NCBI GenBank assembly: GCA_036250225.1
Contig: JAPZLL010000026.1
Coordinates: 186,001-250,000 of the forward strand
Direction: 5' to 3'
Length of the DNA: 64,000 nucleotides
Source of the DNA: Cercophora sp. LCS_1
Lineage: Eukaryota > Ascomycota > Sordariomycetes > Sordariales > Lasiosphaeriaceae
Within the stretch, counting starts at the first letter, position 1; each line of letters opens with the position of its first letter. The position numbers and the translations under genes were made by a program. Below, piece after piece: positions 46,056 through 57,374 of the stretch. The notes beneath the pieces were generated by a model. It had not been told where the DNA came from. It saw only the letters and a list, made by a program, of their open reading frames with translations, and made no database searches.

Positions 46056-47602
46056 GACGTGGAGTCGCGGGCGATTGACGATCCGGGACCCACTGCCGGT
46101 GACCCCTGTGGAGGCTTGCGCTACAGCTAGCGGGGTCGCTGGAAGGCGAAAAGACAGGGAGCGGTTTTCAGCACCCCACGCACTATTGAGGGGGAGGCGC
46201 GAGCTGAAGGCATCCAAACGGCTAGACTGCTGCGCTGTGAGCTGTTAGCTGATAATATTGCGGTCGAGAACGACGCTGTTCAATGCATTGACGAGTGAGC
46301 GAGATGACGTGAAACGCGAAGGATTTGCGCGTATATGTCGAACCATGGAAAGCAATTTGCTGCGTTGTATGATTGCGGGCCCGCCTGATGCGGAGAAACA
46401 GTCGGATCCCACATCACAAACCTGACTCAGGACAATTCAGCCTCAAATATGTAGGTACAATACCTGTGTGCAATGTCGTCGCGTTTGCGGAGCACTTTCC
46501 CGTTCGAAGCATCGCGAAGCGGCCTCACAGGATAGGTTTCAAGAGGGAGTTCGGCTCAAATGGGCATGTGTCTCCGCCAGAGACACCAGCCAAGCCCAGG
46601 CATCCAACATGCCAATCCTGATGTTCGTGTTGCAACTGCCCTGCGGGGCGAACCGGTCGTGCACAGGACAAGCGAAGTGATAAGCATTTCGATCAGAGAC
46701 TAGCGCAAATCCAAATGGACCCGCTGCCCCCTGTCAAAAGCCAACAGGGCCAACCAGACAGCGGAAAAGCGTCAGCTGTCGCTCCACCCGTCCAATGGTG
46801 TGACTAAAAAAAGCACCGACCCAAGAGCTAGTCCCTGTTTGGTAGGTGCCCAGTGCGACTCTGCGGACTTTTGGGACCAATAGCACGGTCGGTCGGTCGC
46901 TCACCTCACCCACACAGACAGCAAAGACCGTTCGAAATGTTGGAAAAGCAAAACGGCAAACTGCGACAGCGAGAGTCCTCCAGGGATGCGAGGAGGGGAT
47001 ACGAGAACCCCTCATTGGGTGCGCTACGGCCACCTTCTCAGTCGTGCAACACAACAGCTTGCGCGGTGCGATGCGACCGGTGTGCCAGCCCCTCCCCAGC
47101 CCTTGCGATCGGCAGAAGTCAGCAAAATGGCAGCAGCGCATTCCCGCCCGCCATCCAGCAGAGAGGCCGGTCACGCCAGCCGCTGTCCTTCGTTCCAGAC
47201 CAGCGCTGTTGGCACTTCTCTGCCGCCCAGCCCAGGGAAATGCAAAATGCGGGAGTTGGGGGGTGGTTGGCAGGGATCCTCAGCCTCTGGCATCTTTTGG
47301 GGACGCTTTCGTTTTGGCGGGTGAGCTTGGGCGGGCGTGCAGGGTGCAGGCATTGCGATGCGCCAGCAAGGGATCGAAAAGGGGCGCCATTCCCTTCTCA
47401 TGCCACCAGCATCCCCAGCCAACGCCACCCAGGGTTCCCCCTATTGGGCCTGTCGCTTCCCCGTCGGCATCATCGGCGCAGGTTTTAAAGCTGTAGTGTC
47501 CCCAGCCCGACCGAGTGTCTGGGTCAGCCCTCTCTGTCGCCTCTCTGCGGACTTCAGGTCGGCTCGTCTCGCTCCTTCACCTTTTTTTTGCACCACCAAC
47601 CG
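46056..47602. other. Intergenic region, GC-rich, no gene supported
   Basis: Several overlapping long frames at 46846-47496 in different phases are typical of GC-rich non-coding DNA. The right end is the promoter and leader of the glycosyltransferase gene. Confidence 0.5.
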
Positions 47603-48987
47603 ATGCTAGACAAAATGTTTGACCAAGGGCCCGATCGGGGCTCGCTATACGGGAGCGCGATGGCCCGGTGGCGGTCGTACCGCCAGATCCACCGCATCTT
47701 TTTTGTCTGCTTCCTGCTCTTCACCATTTTCGTCATCGATCGATACCGAGTCGAACTTGCCGGGACGTTTACCCTCCCGGATCGCCAAGGCGGCGCCGTC
47801 CAGCCCGAACCCGGCAATGAGCGTCTCGACGAGTCGATGATGGCGGCCGGCAACAGCACGCTGGGTTTCCACAAGATCCTCTATCTCAACATGAAGGTGC
47901 GATACGATCGTGAGGATGCCATGGCGCTGCAGTCGTACATTTCGGGCGTGGATATCGAGGACTACGCCGGCGTCGAGTTCGACATGATTGACCCCGTTGG
48001 CATGCCGCCGTCGCATCGTCCCTCGGTCTTCAAGGCTGGCGAGCGCGGATGCTGGCGCGCACACGCAAACGTACTGCCACCCCCATCGCTATTATCGCAC
48101 AGTCAAACTAACCCTCCCAGATCTGGTCCGACATGGTGCGCAAGAAGCTCCCGCCCGTCCTGATCATCGAATCCGATGCGACGTGGGACATCAACGTGCG
48201 CCCGATCATGATGGACCTCAACAAGTACTTTGTCCAGTTCCTGCGCCAGATCAACTCGACAGCCGTGCACGACCCCAGCTACGGCTCCAAGAACAACCGC
48301 CACCCCATGGCCGACTCTCCCTTCACCATCCAGCGCCGCAACTTTGGCGAACCCAACGCTACGGCCACCCCTCCTCCGCCCATCGAATACAACCCCGACG
48401 ACCCGTGGCTCTCGGAGCACTGGGATCTCTTCTCGCTCGGCCAGTGCTTCGAGCACGGCCAAGACAAGGACATCAAGCTGATCTACCCCGACCCGCGCGT
48501 CCCCGCCGGCAAGGACTACTGGGGCACCAAGCTGGGCAACGAGCGCGTGGTCCGCAAGTCGGGCGGCATCACCTGCACAACCGCCTACGCCATCTCGCAC
48601 ACGGGTGCCGCCAAGCTCCTCATGCGCTCGGCCGTTGACCTCGACAACCCGGTCGATCTGCTCATCCGCCGCCTTACACTGTCGCGCGATCTTGTCGCGT
48701 ACAGCGTCATGCCGCCCATCCTCGCGCAGTGGGAGTACCGCCACGACGTGGGCCAGAGCGAGCGCGGCGCCCAGAGCGATATCAACGGCGGCAAGCACAA
48801 GGACACGCCGCCCGACACCAACATGCCGGGGTGGCCCGAGGTCAACCAGACCGGGTCGGTGTGGATCACCAAGGGCCATCACCGCGACGTCACGTTTGAC
48901 AAGATGGCGCTCAAGGTTGCGTGGCAGCAGATCCTAGGCGAGGGCGTCTTGTCAAACAGTTGGTGGAATCCCAAGACGAGGGATTAA
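47603..48987 (+). CDS. Type II membrane glycosyltransferase, GT25-like
   Basis: Exons 47603-48070 and 48121-48987; 444 residues. A short cytosolic part is followed by a signal-anchor helix (IFFVCFLLFTIFVI, about residues 32-46) and a lumenal domain. GT25-like features are ILYLNMKVRYDREDAM near the domain start, GERGCWRAHAN (the G-C-x-x-S/A-H box), PVLIIESDATWD (the acidic metal-binding segment) and CTTAYAISHTGAAKLL near the end, the same order as LPS- and collagen-type galactosyltransferases of GT25. The acceptor is unknown. It probably acts in the Golgi on glycoproteins or glycolipids. The first Met of two close ones was chosen; Met5 is possible. Confidence 0.85.
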
Positions 48988-50562
48988 GTCTACCTACGTT
49001 GGATGTTTCGAAATAAAAAACAATCTGCATTGCGTCGGCGTTCTTTTGGGGGAAACGGGATGGGGATTCTATCGCTTGAGGATGGGATGGTCCCTGTAAT
49101 TCGAGATTTTTGGAAATGAAATCTTTCTGTATAACATGTTTGGGATTGAGACTGGAGGGAGGGGGGGGGGGGGGGGTTCTTCTGTCTTCTTGGGCTAAAT
49201 TAGGGTTTGGGTTTAAAACCAAAAGTTTCGACTGTGTATAGATTCTACGTCAAGAACTTGATCATCAATCACCATCCCGTTCATCTTCCTTTCGCTGTGA
49301 CTGTCGGACAGAGCCTCATTCTGGACAATCCAGGGAGACGTCCTGATTGAGTTTAGCAGGAAGGGGCACGAGGATTCGCGCGGGATGCGGCGCGCGCCAA
49401 GTGTGTGATGCAATTTAATTAAAATTTGTTTCAGACGACGCGTCCTGGATCTGGTTCTGGTTCTGTGGCCAGCCAAGCCGAGCCCACCGCCGCTCACCTG
49501 TGCTGCAGTTGGTGTGCCACAAAGTCTACACACCGAATCCAACTGATGCCGTTTGGAACAAGACGAATGGGGAGGCATATTTTCCAACAGGCATAAATAA
49601 ACGGAATCTAACACACTGAGAATTATATCCCAAGGCCTTGAGAGTGCTTTTTTACGCCTTGCAATTTTGTTGAGCCCCTCTATTCCAGATCAACAGCCCT
49701 TCCGACTTTTTGATGTGCCGTATATTTTGTCAGGGCTTTGAGTGAGAGTCCACTCCGCTGCGAGATGACCGGCTGTGGCGTCGATAGCGCGCTGGATCAG
49801 AGCTGATTGACATGCCCGCGTCGCTGGTCGCACGCGATGCAAAGGGGTTCGTTCACTTTGACGCGAATGCAAGCACCCCTGAGATTGGTGGGGTTGACTT
49901 TTTGCTGCTTCTCTGACCAAGCAAAGAGATGGAATTCCATTTCGGGCCGGATTGTATGAATTGCAGTGGGAATCCTATCTGGGCTTCGGCTTTTGGTGAC
50001 CGTGTTTTCCGGGTTTCGGGCGTGCCAAGGACGGAAAGAACGGTTGATCGCCTCCTTTTTCCGGGGACCTGGTGCGGCGTTTGCCTGCGCCGCTGGTTTG
50101 GCGAACTGCCATGCTTTGGATTATAACGCCTGGGATTGCTGTTAACGGCTACGAGACGTAAATAGGACATCTTTGGTAGGTATATGCCGGCTGTCCCTTG
50201 TCCTTTTTCTTCCTTTTTTTTTTTCCTTTTTATTTTTATAATTTGCTTTGGTGAAGTGCACGGGATGCCTCACGGTGTTGCTCCCTCCCAAGTAGGAGAG
50301 AAGAGGACCAGTCAAAATTACTAGCTTCCACTGTTGAGCCAGCACTTCATCCCCACATTGTGCTGTTGTCATGCAACCAATAAGGCATGAAGGAGAGAAG
50401 AGGACGCCAGTCACAGCCTGATGCCTGATCTGGAAACGGAAAATGGATTTTACGTGAGGGGTTTTGTCGCGGTATCTGCACTCGCCCAACGCTCAATCCA
50501 TTTCCACTGGACTTGGTAGCAGCGGCTTTTTTTTTTCACGCAGACAAGATACTAGGTCCAGA
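48988..50562. other. Intergenic region, no gene supported
   Basis: Includes a G16 tract (49161-49176) and T/TTC-rich parts near 50205-50240. Minus-strand frames of about 100-130 residues lack motifs. The right end is the leader of the NLR gene. Confidence 0.5.
49161..49176. repeat. G16 homopolymer
   Basis: Sixteen consecutive G on the plus strand in the 3' region of the glycosyltransferase gene. Confidence 0.95.
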
Positions 50563-53500
50563 ATGGTTGGGCTTCCAGCAGATACGGGCATAACAATTGT
50601 GCACGAACCGGAGGGCGCGTCCCCGATTGCTGAGTGAGTGAATGCCATATCCTGCTTCTCGTTGGGTCTGGGGCTCACTGCTGTCTGAAGCATCGTTTTT
50701 GTCCACGGGCTACAAGGGCACCCACACACAACATGGACCACGACACCCAAGCCTAAGCAGACTGCTTCAGCTCAACTGGATGCCTCTGAGCAGCAAAAGC
50801 CCAAGAGTCGGGTTCGCCGCTGGGTATCCAAGGTGACAAGAAGGGGCCGTCGGAGCCACACAGGCCCTGATGTAACAAAGCCTCGTCCCAAGCTGGACCC
50901 GGTGAACACCACTCTTCCACCTCATTCTGATGGGGGTGTGTTCTGGCCGGCTGATTTACTTCCGGTGTCGTGTCCACGCGCGCGCATCATGGCGTACGGT
51001 TATGATACCAAGATCACCAACTACATGACCTCTTCCACAAATAAGAGTAGCATTTACTCCCACGCCAAGGACCTTTTGTTTTCTTTATCTCGGGAAGTCC
51101 CGCTCGGGCGACCATTGATATTTGTCGCCCACAGCCTCGGCGGCATAGTCGTAAAGGAGGTATGTACGTGCCGTCTTTAAGGGTTCGCATGACTGGTGAA
51201 TGGAGGTGCCAAGTCTCTGAGGATACTGACTTTGAGTCTTCCGTAAAGATGCTCGCTAGGTCTTCGACCTCCGGCGAACCCCATCTATCAAGGATAGTTG
51301 AGTCAACCGCGGCGGTTATCTTTCTTGGGACACCCCACCGAGGTAGCCCCGACTTTGCTGCAGCCGGTGACTTTTTTAGGTCCATATTGGGCTCCGTTGG
51401 TTTCGAGACGTCCCCGGCCATACTACACGCTCTTGGCCTGCGCACCACAGATCTCGAGCGAGCCCAGGAGGCGTTCTCGGCGCTATGGCGCAAATACGAT
51501 TTCCGGGTAAAGACGTTTCAAGAGGGCCTTGGACTTACGGGCATCAACCTCGGTGTCCTAGGCAACAAAGTTGTTCCCGATTCCTCATCTTTGCTCGGAG
51601 ACCAGCGCGAGCACGCTGAAACTATCCAGGCCAACCACCGGGAAATGTGCCGCTTTGCCGGGATAGAGGACCCTGGCTACCGCAAGGTTGCTGGGGAGCT
51701 GGTTTCGGTTTGTCTTTCCATCGAACAGGGAGACGGCCGCCAACTCGCCATGACCGCGAACACGGACCTGATGCGCTCTGCGCCATTGCCTCCCGAAACT
51801 GTGCTATCCGCCAGGGTTCCGGGTGACCCCGAGCCAGCTGAGAGTCGAAGAAGCATCAAGTCGTACCAAACGCCCGTGTATAGCGTTGAATCTTTTGGTC
51901 TTCGAGACGCCAATTTAACGAGGCTAACAGAAGACGAGGAGCTCTATCTTGAGTCCCTATGGTTCCCAAATATGCACAGATACTACCGTTGGAGCATCAA
52001 ACCCCCCACCGACCGGACGTGTCTCTGGCTTTTCGAAGATAAGGCATACAAGGAATGGTCCACCGGCGAGAATAGGTCCCTATTCAACGGTGTTCTGCAG
52101 TTAAAGGGGAAACCGGGATCGGGGAAATCGGTACTCATGAGGGAAGCTTACCGACGTGCGCTCCAAGCCGAAAGCCGGGAGAGACAGCGACGTCACTGCG
52201 TTGCCGCATTCTTTTTCAATGCCAAGGGGTCTCAAATGGAACATTCCAGAGTCGGTGCTCTTCGGTCCCTGCTGTACCAGCTTCTACTACAAGACCGGGA
52301 GTGTCTCTCCGGTGCCGCACGGCGCCTTACAGGTCACGAAAACAAGCCGCAGTGGTTACAAGACGACAGGCCACAGGACGGCAAGGTAAAGAGCGCCAAT
52401 GCTGTAGCAAGTTGGACCGTTTCAGGTCTGGAAAACGCGCTGCTTTGGTTTGCACGGCGCCGCTCGAAGGACCGGCGGGATCGAAAAACCTTTATCTTCA
52501 TCGATGGCGTCGATGAATGCGACGACGACGACATCCGTCCGCTGGTGTACTTTTTGTATGCCATGACGCAGAGCACGGGTGAAGGATCAGGAGCCAGCCT
52601 GAATGTGATGCTATCCACGCAGCATTTCTGCGCGCCAAACCTTGGAAAATGCCCAGAAATCTGCGTCGACCGCTGTAACAGGGGAGACATTGCCAAGTAC
52701 GTGGAGCAGAGGTTCAGGCTCGGCATCGCTGCTGACGAACCGGGGTGGCTAAAGCTGCAGGACGCAATTGTTGCGAAATCCTGCGGTGTATTTCTATGGG
52801 CAGTCTTGGTCGTCGACGCCTTGGTAACAAAATGGGAGCGCGGGGACGGGCTTCGAGAATTGCTAGCCCACCTGAGGGTGCTCCCAGGCGAGCTCGAAGA
52901 CTTGTTTGCAAGACTCTTTGCCACAGTTGAATCCAAAAAAGAGGACATGGGCCAGATTTGGCGGCTTTTCTGCTGGGCCGCCCTTTCTACTCGGCCCCTC
53001 CGCCTTCATGAGTGGCACCACGTCTTGGCCTTTATCAAGGATCCAGTTCCGTGCTCACTGAGGGAGTGGCGGCATTCGGAACACTTCACTGCTAACGACG
53101 GCCAGCTGGAGAGAAAAATCCGCGCCCTTTCCAGGGGCCTCCTGGAGGTCGCAAGTGAGCAAACGGAGCTGAACGACGCCGACGCCAAAGCTGCTCCGGA
53201 AAGCGATTCGAACTATGCGGGGGCCGGATCGTTTACACTCGAGCAAGGCGAAACCAGAGTTGTCCAGCTCATCCACGGCTCAGTCCGGCAGTTCTTCCTC
53301 AACAAGCTTTACCCTTCAAAACAGAGCATGTATCACTGGTTCAATCCAAGTGCAGAGGATGCCATCAAGAGGACAGGGAACTGTCACATGGCCATCATGC
53401 AGATGTGCCTGTCGTATCTGCGCATTGCAGAGCTGGACGCGCTGGTTGCAGCAAGGCTCAAGGCAGCCGAGCGTACACCATCTTCACCAATGCTGCTTTC

Positions 53501-54212
53501 AACTGCTTCGGCTCAGTTAAAGCGGGCGGGGAGTGAGACAGAAGGTGCCGAGGGGGTACCGCCAGGCACCACAGCGGGGGAACTTGTCGAACTGCCTGTT
53601 GGGCTGGAAAATATCGCGGTGGAGGAATGGATTTCCAGTCTTGAGAGTGCAACCAGCCTCGAAGTCTTTGGGGCAACTAGGCCGTCTTCGGAGAGATCAC
53701 TCTCAATCAAGTCTCAAAGGCTAGAGGCCTATCCTGCTCTTCTCGCATACATTATCGACGAGCTCTTCACACACGCCCGGCTAGCTTCGGTTTGTGGCGT
53801 CGATCCTATGCCCTTGTTCCTGGAGCTGAGCGAGCCACAGACTTGGGCTCGTTGGCTGGCGCTGAGCGAAGAAGATAACCTTACCGAGCCCGATTTTGCT
53901 GCGTACCTCACCGAGAGGGGTTTCTCTGAGTTCACGGTTGAAATGCACAACAACATGGGCAGAGAACGAAAATGGAGACGGGAAGAAAGTAGTGTAGAGA
54001 TCTCCGTGCCGCGCTACACCCTCGATGCATTTAGTCTTCTTTCACGAGTGTCTGCTATAACCGTCAGCAGCTTTGGTCTCGAGACAGGGGCGCCAGAAAG
54101 ATCATCTGTGCGGGGACATGTGCGGGCGAGGGCCACTTCTGGGCCCTCGTCACATCTGCAAAGAAAGGGCAGTATAAAAAGTTTCCGCTCAGCCGCTAGT
54201 TCTGGGGTCTAG
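50563..54212 (+). CDS. NLR-type protein: SesB-like alpha/beta hydrolase domain fused to NACHT NTPase
   Basis: Exons 50563-50633, 50691-51159 and 51249-54212; 1,167 residues. The 71-nt first exon was found by matching the start of the hydrolase domain: MVGLPADTG to ASPIAD, then spliced to IVFVHGLQGHP. The hydrolase keeps a full triad pattern: the nucleophile Ser172 in VAHSLGG, Asp291 in NKVVPDSSS and His310 in TIQANHREMCRF, plus FLGTPHRGS. A linker leads to the NACHT module: GKPGSGKS (467-474), FIFIDGVDEC (Walker B, 595-604) and the usual IHGSVRQFFL about 280 residues later. No WD40, ankyrin or TPR array follows. Such SesB-NLRs are candidate allorecognition or immune receptors in Pezizomycotina. 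Function of this copy is inferred. Confidence 0.88.
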
Positions 54213-54788
54213 CAATGTCCGCATTCCAGCGGTATGTTACCTAAGGACCAGACAGGATTATACACTGGTAGCAAAGCCCGAAAAGAAGTGGGTAAATTTG
54301 AGGAAATGCCCAACCAAGGTTCTCCCTTCTGCACAAAGCTGTCGCGTCCTGACGTTTTGAGGCAGGACCACTGCTGACTTTTACACAACTTGCGTTGGAC
54401 CACCAAAACACATCTACTGCGTCCAGCGATAGCGGTTTTGCAGCCCCGCCCTGGCTGCCCATAATTGTCTTTGAAGCAATGGGGTGTAGTCCTGATTTTA
54501 CTGCGCTCTTGGGCCTGCTAGATCCTCCATTCCCTGAAGCGCGCTAACCAGTTGCCGGTCCTCCGGCCATCTGCATATGCGGCGGTGGCAGTGGCGCCCA
54601 CACCACCTGCCTGCCTTCTGCATGTTGCCCGGCGCGGCCGTGAAACAGGTAGCTGAGGGCGACGGGAGCTTTGAGCGGGCGGCAATTTAGTTCCGCCTAA
54701 ACCCCTCACCTGTCCTGAGATGAATCTCGACGAGTAACTCTATCTCTCTCTGCACTTCAGTCCCACTGGGACAAAACGGCATCAAAAT
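54213..54788. other. Intergenic spacer between the NLR and HET genes
   Basis: 576 bp between two genes of the same direction. It must hold the NLR 3' end and the HET promoter. No shared repeat was recognised. Confidence 0.5.
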
Positions 54789-57374
54789 ATGGCCGCAGAA
54801 ACGCCATCGTCAGCGTTTAAGCCGTCGGCAGATGACTCCAGACTCAATATCTGGAGCTGGGAGAATCCCACGATTTACCGCGCACCGCACCCCGACAGCA
54901 CTAAAATAAAACGCGTGAGGTCGCTGCCGAGCATCGGCGGACGAAGAACCACGGCAAAACTCCCCAGATACCCCTATGCACAACTCCAGGGACCTGCCTC
55001 TATCCGCTTGCTCCATGTCAGCCACGTTGACAGGGTCAGTTACATTATATACGGCTGGCTTCAGGACGTCATGAGCATCGAGGATGCGAAAGGGGAATAC
55101 TTCGCTCTGTCATATGCATGGGGCTCACCGTTGATGGAAGGATTCGAGCCCGAGGAGCGTGGTCGTCCGCGCTTCCGCTTGGTTCTTTTCCCGCATGGCT
55201 CCGAAGCGGACAGTGTGACCTATCCCGCATCACACGAGATGGAGTTTCGGACCCGGGTGACAGCCTTTACCGCACACTTCGAACTCCCGCTCACCCAGAA
55301 TCTATCCGACTTTTTTTTGACGGTCGACCTTGATGTGTCGTTTGCTGCCGTGGGCAAGTCGCTACCGTTATGGATCGACGCCCTCTGCATCAATCAGCAG
55401 GACGCAGCCGAGGTCAACCAACAGGTCCTGTTGATGGGCGATATCTACAATCTGTGTCGAAAAACGATCGTCTGGCTTGGCCCCGACGCCCAGGACCTGG
55501 GTGCCATCGAGTGGATACTTGGCGAGGCCGGCGAGGCGTTGATGAAGCTATCACAGGCTGGTGACGGCCGAGATGAAGCTCCAGACGCGTCTCGGCCGCA
55601 CTGGCTGTCGGGGAAAAACATCATGGACGAGGCGTTCTGGCACGAGGTGGGAGTCAAGATACCGCCCATCGAAATCCACAGGAAAACAGAGAACCTACGG
55701 CTGGTCGCGCAGCAAATGATGCATCATGATGCCGAGACACAAGAAAGGGCCAGTCTGTGCCTTGTCTGGATGGCTTGGTGCCAATTCTTCCACTCCCGAT
55801 CGTGGTTCCATCGAGCTTGGGTGATGCAGGAGGCAGCCAGCTTTGGAGGAGCGTACATCGTCGTCGGCACGCTCCACATCGCGTGGGAACGGCTGTTCGA
55901 CATGGATAGGACGCTCTGCTGGGCTGGGCATTACCAGGCCTTTATTCACATCCTGGCCCCGGCATTGGGGTTGGAAGAGAAGATCCACGGACCTCAATAC
56001 GACATGTACCTTGCGTGGTACCGCATCCTCTACAAACTCCATTTTCCGGAGCAGGTACAAAAGAGCATTGGCAAACACGGCGACAGCTTGTTCTTCAGCA
56101 TCATGGAGCTTCTCATGCGTCACTCTTGGAAGAAAAAGGCAACGGTTCCTAGAGACAAATACGCCTGCATCCTTGGAATTGCCCGTCAGACCATGCCCAG
56201 ACTGGAGATTCCCAGCGATCTTATCAACTGGCTGGTTGTGCCTCGCGGGGAGTCCGCATCAGAGACATTTCTTCACCTCCACCGCGTCCTTATCTGCGCG
56301 GATCGATTCAGAGCCCTGCAGATGCTGCGCTTGGTCCATCACGCCAGCGATGCCAAGATGGTGGCTGGTCCATCCTGGATAGTAGACTGGGCGGCCGAGA
56401 ACGTCCCGGATCCCTTTGATTACGGCAGAGCCAGACTCCTGGAGGCAGGCATATCTGCCCCCCAGTCGCCAACGTTGAACGTCGGGCGCGACGAGACGAT
56501 AAGGGTTTCGGTTGGTGTCTCCTCGCTTCGTGTTGAGGCTGTGGCTTTATCCAAGGTGAAATCGGTGTTCCCGACGCGAGTCACCACAACCTCGCATGCT
56601 CTGTCGGCTGTCCTCGAGGTTCTTTCGCTATTTGGGCCTACATACGCAAAGACCGGAGAGCCCTTGGAGGCCGCCCTGTTTGGCGCCATGACTGCATCAA
56701 ATCCGCCCAACGGCTTCGACCGCTACCAGCTGGACATCTTTTGCGATCTTGTTGCAAACGCCACAATCCGCGGACTAAGCAAGCTGTGGGCCGATGGTCT
56801 GACGGCGAAGCGGCTCGTTACCACTGATGGATTGTACTATTGGTCCCTCACCCCTCCAGGCGGCTCTATCGCTCCACTGAACCTGGACAACGACGACTTT
56901 GTCGGTCTGCACACATTTCCTCAGCCGATTCCTGACCGTACAAGGACTTCGCCGCTGATCGCGTCGCTCCTGCGAGCAAAGAAGGCCTTGTCCTTGGCGG
57001 TTGCGCACCTGACAGGCGGCACCCAGAAGGACGAAGTTGGTGAAATCCCCGGGTTCACCTGGTCCCCGCCTCTGTCGCCGCGGGAGCTTACTCTCCAGGC
57101 CTATCACCGTCGTGTTCTCACTGGCCGTGCTCTTTTGGCAACGGACGACGGGTTCCTGGGCCTAGGCCCGGGGATTGCACAAGCGGGTGATGAGCTGTGG
57201 CTTCTATCCGGGCGGTCATCTCCTTGCATCTTGCGAGCTGTCCCTGGGGATCGCGTGAACGGGGGAGAGGGCAAATACTGGTTCGTGGGCGAAGCCTGGG
57301 TTCATGGACTTATGGACGGACAAGGAGTCACCGAGGGGAATCAAGATTCGTTTACCCAGATTGAGTTGGTTTAG
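54789..57374 (+). CDS. Large HET-domain protein, intact, next to the NLR gene
   Basis: A single exon of 861 residues with an in-frame start at 54789. HET marks: YFALSYAWGSPL (about 104-115), LPLWIDALCINQQDAAEVNQQ (192-212), KTIVWLGPDA, RSWFHRAWVMQEAA (VQE becomes MQE). The family core is followed by KYACILGIARQTM, the position of the PRDKVYALLG box, and a long C-terminal part (FLGLGPGIAQAGDELWLLSG, a common HET C-terminal block, near residue 785). An insertion of roughly 60 residues lies inside the HET core compared with shorter members. No stop or slip was seen. HET domains are thought to act as NADase/TIR-like cell-death effectors. The neighbouring NLR suggests a receptor-executor pair, by analogy only. 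Confidence 0.9.
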   Translation: MAAETPSSAFKPSADDSRLNIWSWENPTIYRAPHPDSTKIKRVRSLPSIGGRRTTAKLPRYPYAQLQGPASIRLLHVSHVDRVSYIIYGWLQDVMSIEDAKGEYFALSYAWGSPLMEGFEPEERGRPRFRLVLFPHGSEADSVTYPASHEMEFRTRVTAFTAHFELPLTQNLSDFFLTVDLDVSFAAVGKSLPLWIDALCINQQDAAEVNQQVLLMGDIYNLCRKTIVWLGPDAQDLGAIEWILGEAGEALMKLSQAGDGRDEAPDASRPHWLSGKNIMDEAFWHEVGVKIPPIEIHRKTENLRLVAQQMMHHDAETQERASLCLVWMAWCQFFHSRSWFHRAWVMQEAASFGGAYIVVGTLHIAWERLFDMDRTLCWAGHYQAFIHILAPALGLEEKIHGPQYDMYLAWYRILYKLHFPEQVQKSIGKHGDSLFFSIMELLMRHSWKKKATVPRDKYACILGIARQTMPRLEIPSDLINWLVVPRGESASETFLHLHRVLICADRFRALQMLRLVHHASDAKMVAGPSWIVDWAAENVPDPFDYGRARLLEAGISAPQSPTLNVGRDETIRVSVGVSSLRVEAVALSKVKSVFPTRVTTTSHALSAVLEVLSLFGPTYAKTGEPLEAALFGAMTASNPPNGFDRYQLDIFCDLVANATIRGLSKLWADGLTAKRLVTTDGLYYWSLTPPGGSIAPLNLDNDDFVGLHTFPQPIPDRTRTSPLIASLLRAKKALSLAVAHLTGGTQKDEVGEIPGFTWSPPLSPRELTLQAYHRRVLTGRALLATDDGFLGLGPGIAQAGDELWLLSGRSSPCILRAVPGDRVNGGEGKYWFVGEAWVHGLMDGQGVTEGNQDSFTQIELV

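Noticed and set aside
46846..47496. Two overlapping 210-residue plus-strand frames
   Set aside because: GC-rich chance frames in two phases at once, with no domain, signal peptide or splice support.
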